Source: an uncultured Anaerobutyricum sp. (lineage in GTDB: Bacteria > Bacillota > Clostridia > Lachnospirales > Lachnospiraceae). Taken from it: 5,456 nucleotides of DNA. Both the position numbers and the translations under genes were made by a program. The notes below the pieces were generated by a model. That model did no database searches, had not been told where the DNA came from, and saw only the letters and a program-made list of their open reading frames with translations. Below are positions 5,365 through 5,456 of this stretch, piece by piece; position 1 is the first letter of the stretch; each line of letters starts with the position of its first letter. The stretch is taken from the NCBI GenBank assembly GCA_934317185.1, contig CAKREJ010000113.1:1-5456 (forward strand), written 5' to 3'.

Positions 5365-5456
5365 CTATCCTGCGAGGAGGAGTAAGCAAATATCTTGTAA
5401 GATTCCTCAATTCCTTCACAGACAGAAACTAAGAAACAGAGCAATAGAATATATGC
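5314..5456. other. Unassigned region at the right edge
   Basis: Here are 143 nt with no gene I can support. A plus-strand frame is open from an ATG at 5315 to the edge (47 codons) but has no ribosome binding site, and its codons are rich in ATA, AGA and AGG. A minus-strand frame is open from the edge to a TAA at 5346-5348 (36 codons). It starts with a hydrophobic run (AYILLLCFLVSVC) and could be the C-terminus of a membrane protein converging on panF. GAGGAGG at 5374-5380 resembles a ribosome binding site but no start codon follows with a usable frame. Confidence 0.5.

Noticed and set aside
5375..5456. Possible T-box or other riboswitch leader (AGTA after GAGG, GCAAATAT pairing with ATATATGC at the edge)
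   Set aside because: Only the AGTA and a 7-of-8 pairing fit. The apical-loop and T-box sequences are not present in the part visible, and the window ends too soon to judge.
1..5456. CRISPR arrays, tRNA or rRNA genes, transposons
   Set aside because: No regularly spaced repeats, no tRNA-like fold, no transposase fragment and no terminal repeats with target duplications were seen.

Overview
The window comes from a low-to-mid GC Gram-positive bacterium of the Clostridia, most likely a Lachnospiraceae-type gut organism. The inference rests on AGGAGG-type ribosome binding sites, AT-rich intergenic DNA, codon use, and a clostridial type IV pilus operon with MshEN-type PilB. No marker gene fixes the genus.

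Left part (1-3193, minus strand): a type IV pilus motor operon read right to left, pilB (assembly ATPase, 565 aa), pilT (retraction ATPase, 353 aa) and the first 120 codons of pilC (inner-membrane platform), which runs off the left edge. Gaps are 33 and 38 nt and the genes should share one transcript. PilB and PilT power pilus extension and retraction through the PilC platform. The N-terminus of PilB carries the tandem motif of MshEN domains, which predicts control by cyclic di-GMP.

Middle (3194-3556): a 363-nt divergent intergenic region with no convincing gene. On the pilus side it holds a good minus-strand promoter candidate (TTGACA, 18 nt, extended -10), an exact 14-bp tandem duplication, and a strong bidirectional terminator-like hairpin lying between that promoter and pilB, which looks like an attenuator. 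On the other side it holds a plus-strand promoter (TTGATT, 17 nt, GATAAT) with a 20-bp dyad centred just past the predicted start point, a likely operator.

Right part (3557-5313, plus strand): a two-gene operon, a YhdT-family small membrane protein (88 aa) followed 2 nt later by panF, a sodium/pantothenate symporter (495 aa). The same pair is adjacent in Escherichia coli. The two should work together in uptake of vitamin B5, the precursor of coenzyme A.

Right edge (5314-5456): 143 nt without a supportable gene. A 14-bp perfect inverted repeat spans the panF stop codon. Both strands have a frame open to the window edge, and neither can be called.

The genes are all recognised families. The least explained signals are regulatory: the pilB leader hairpin with its tandem repeat, the panF operator dyad and the panF 3' inverted repeat.
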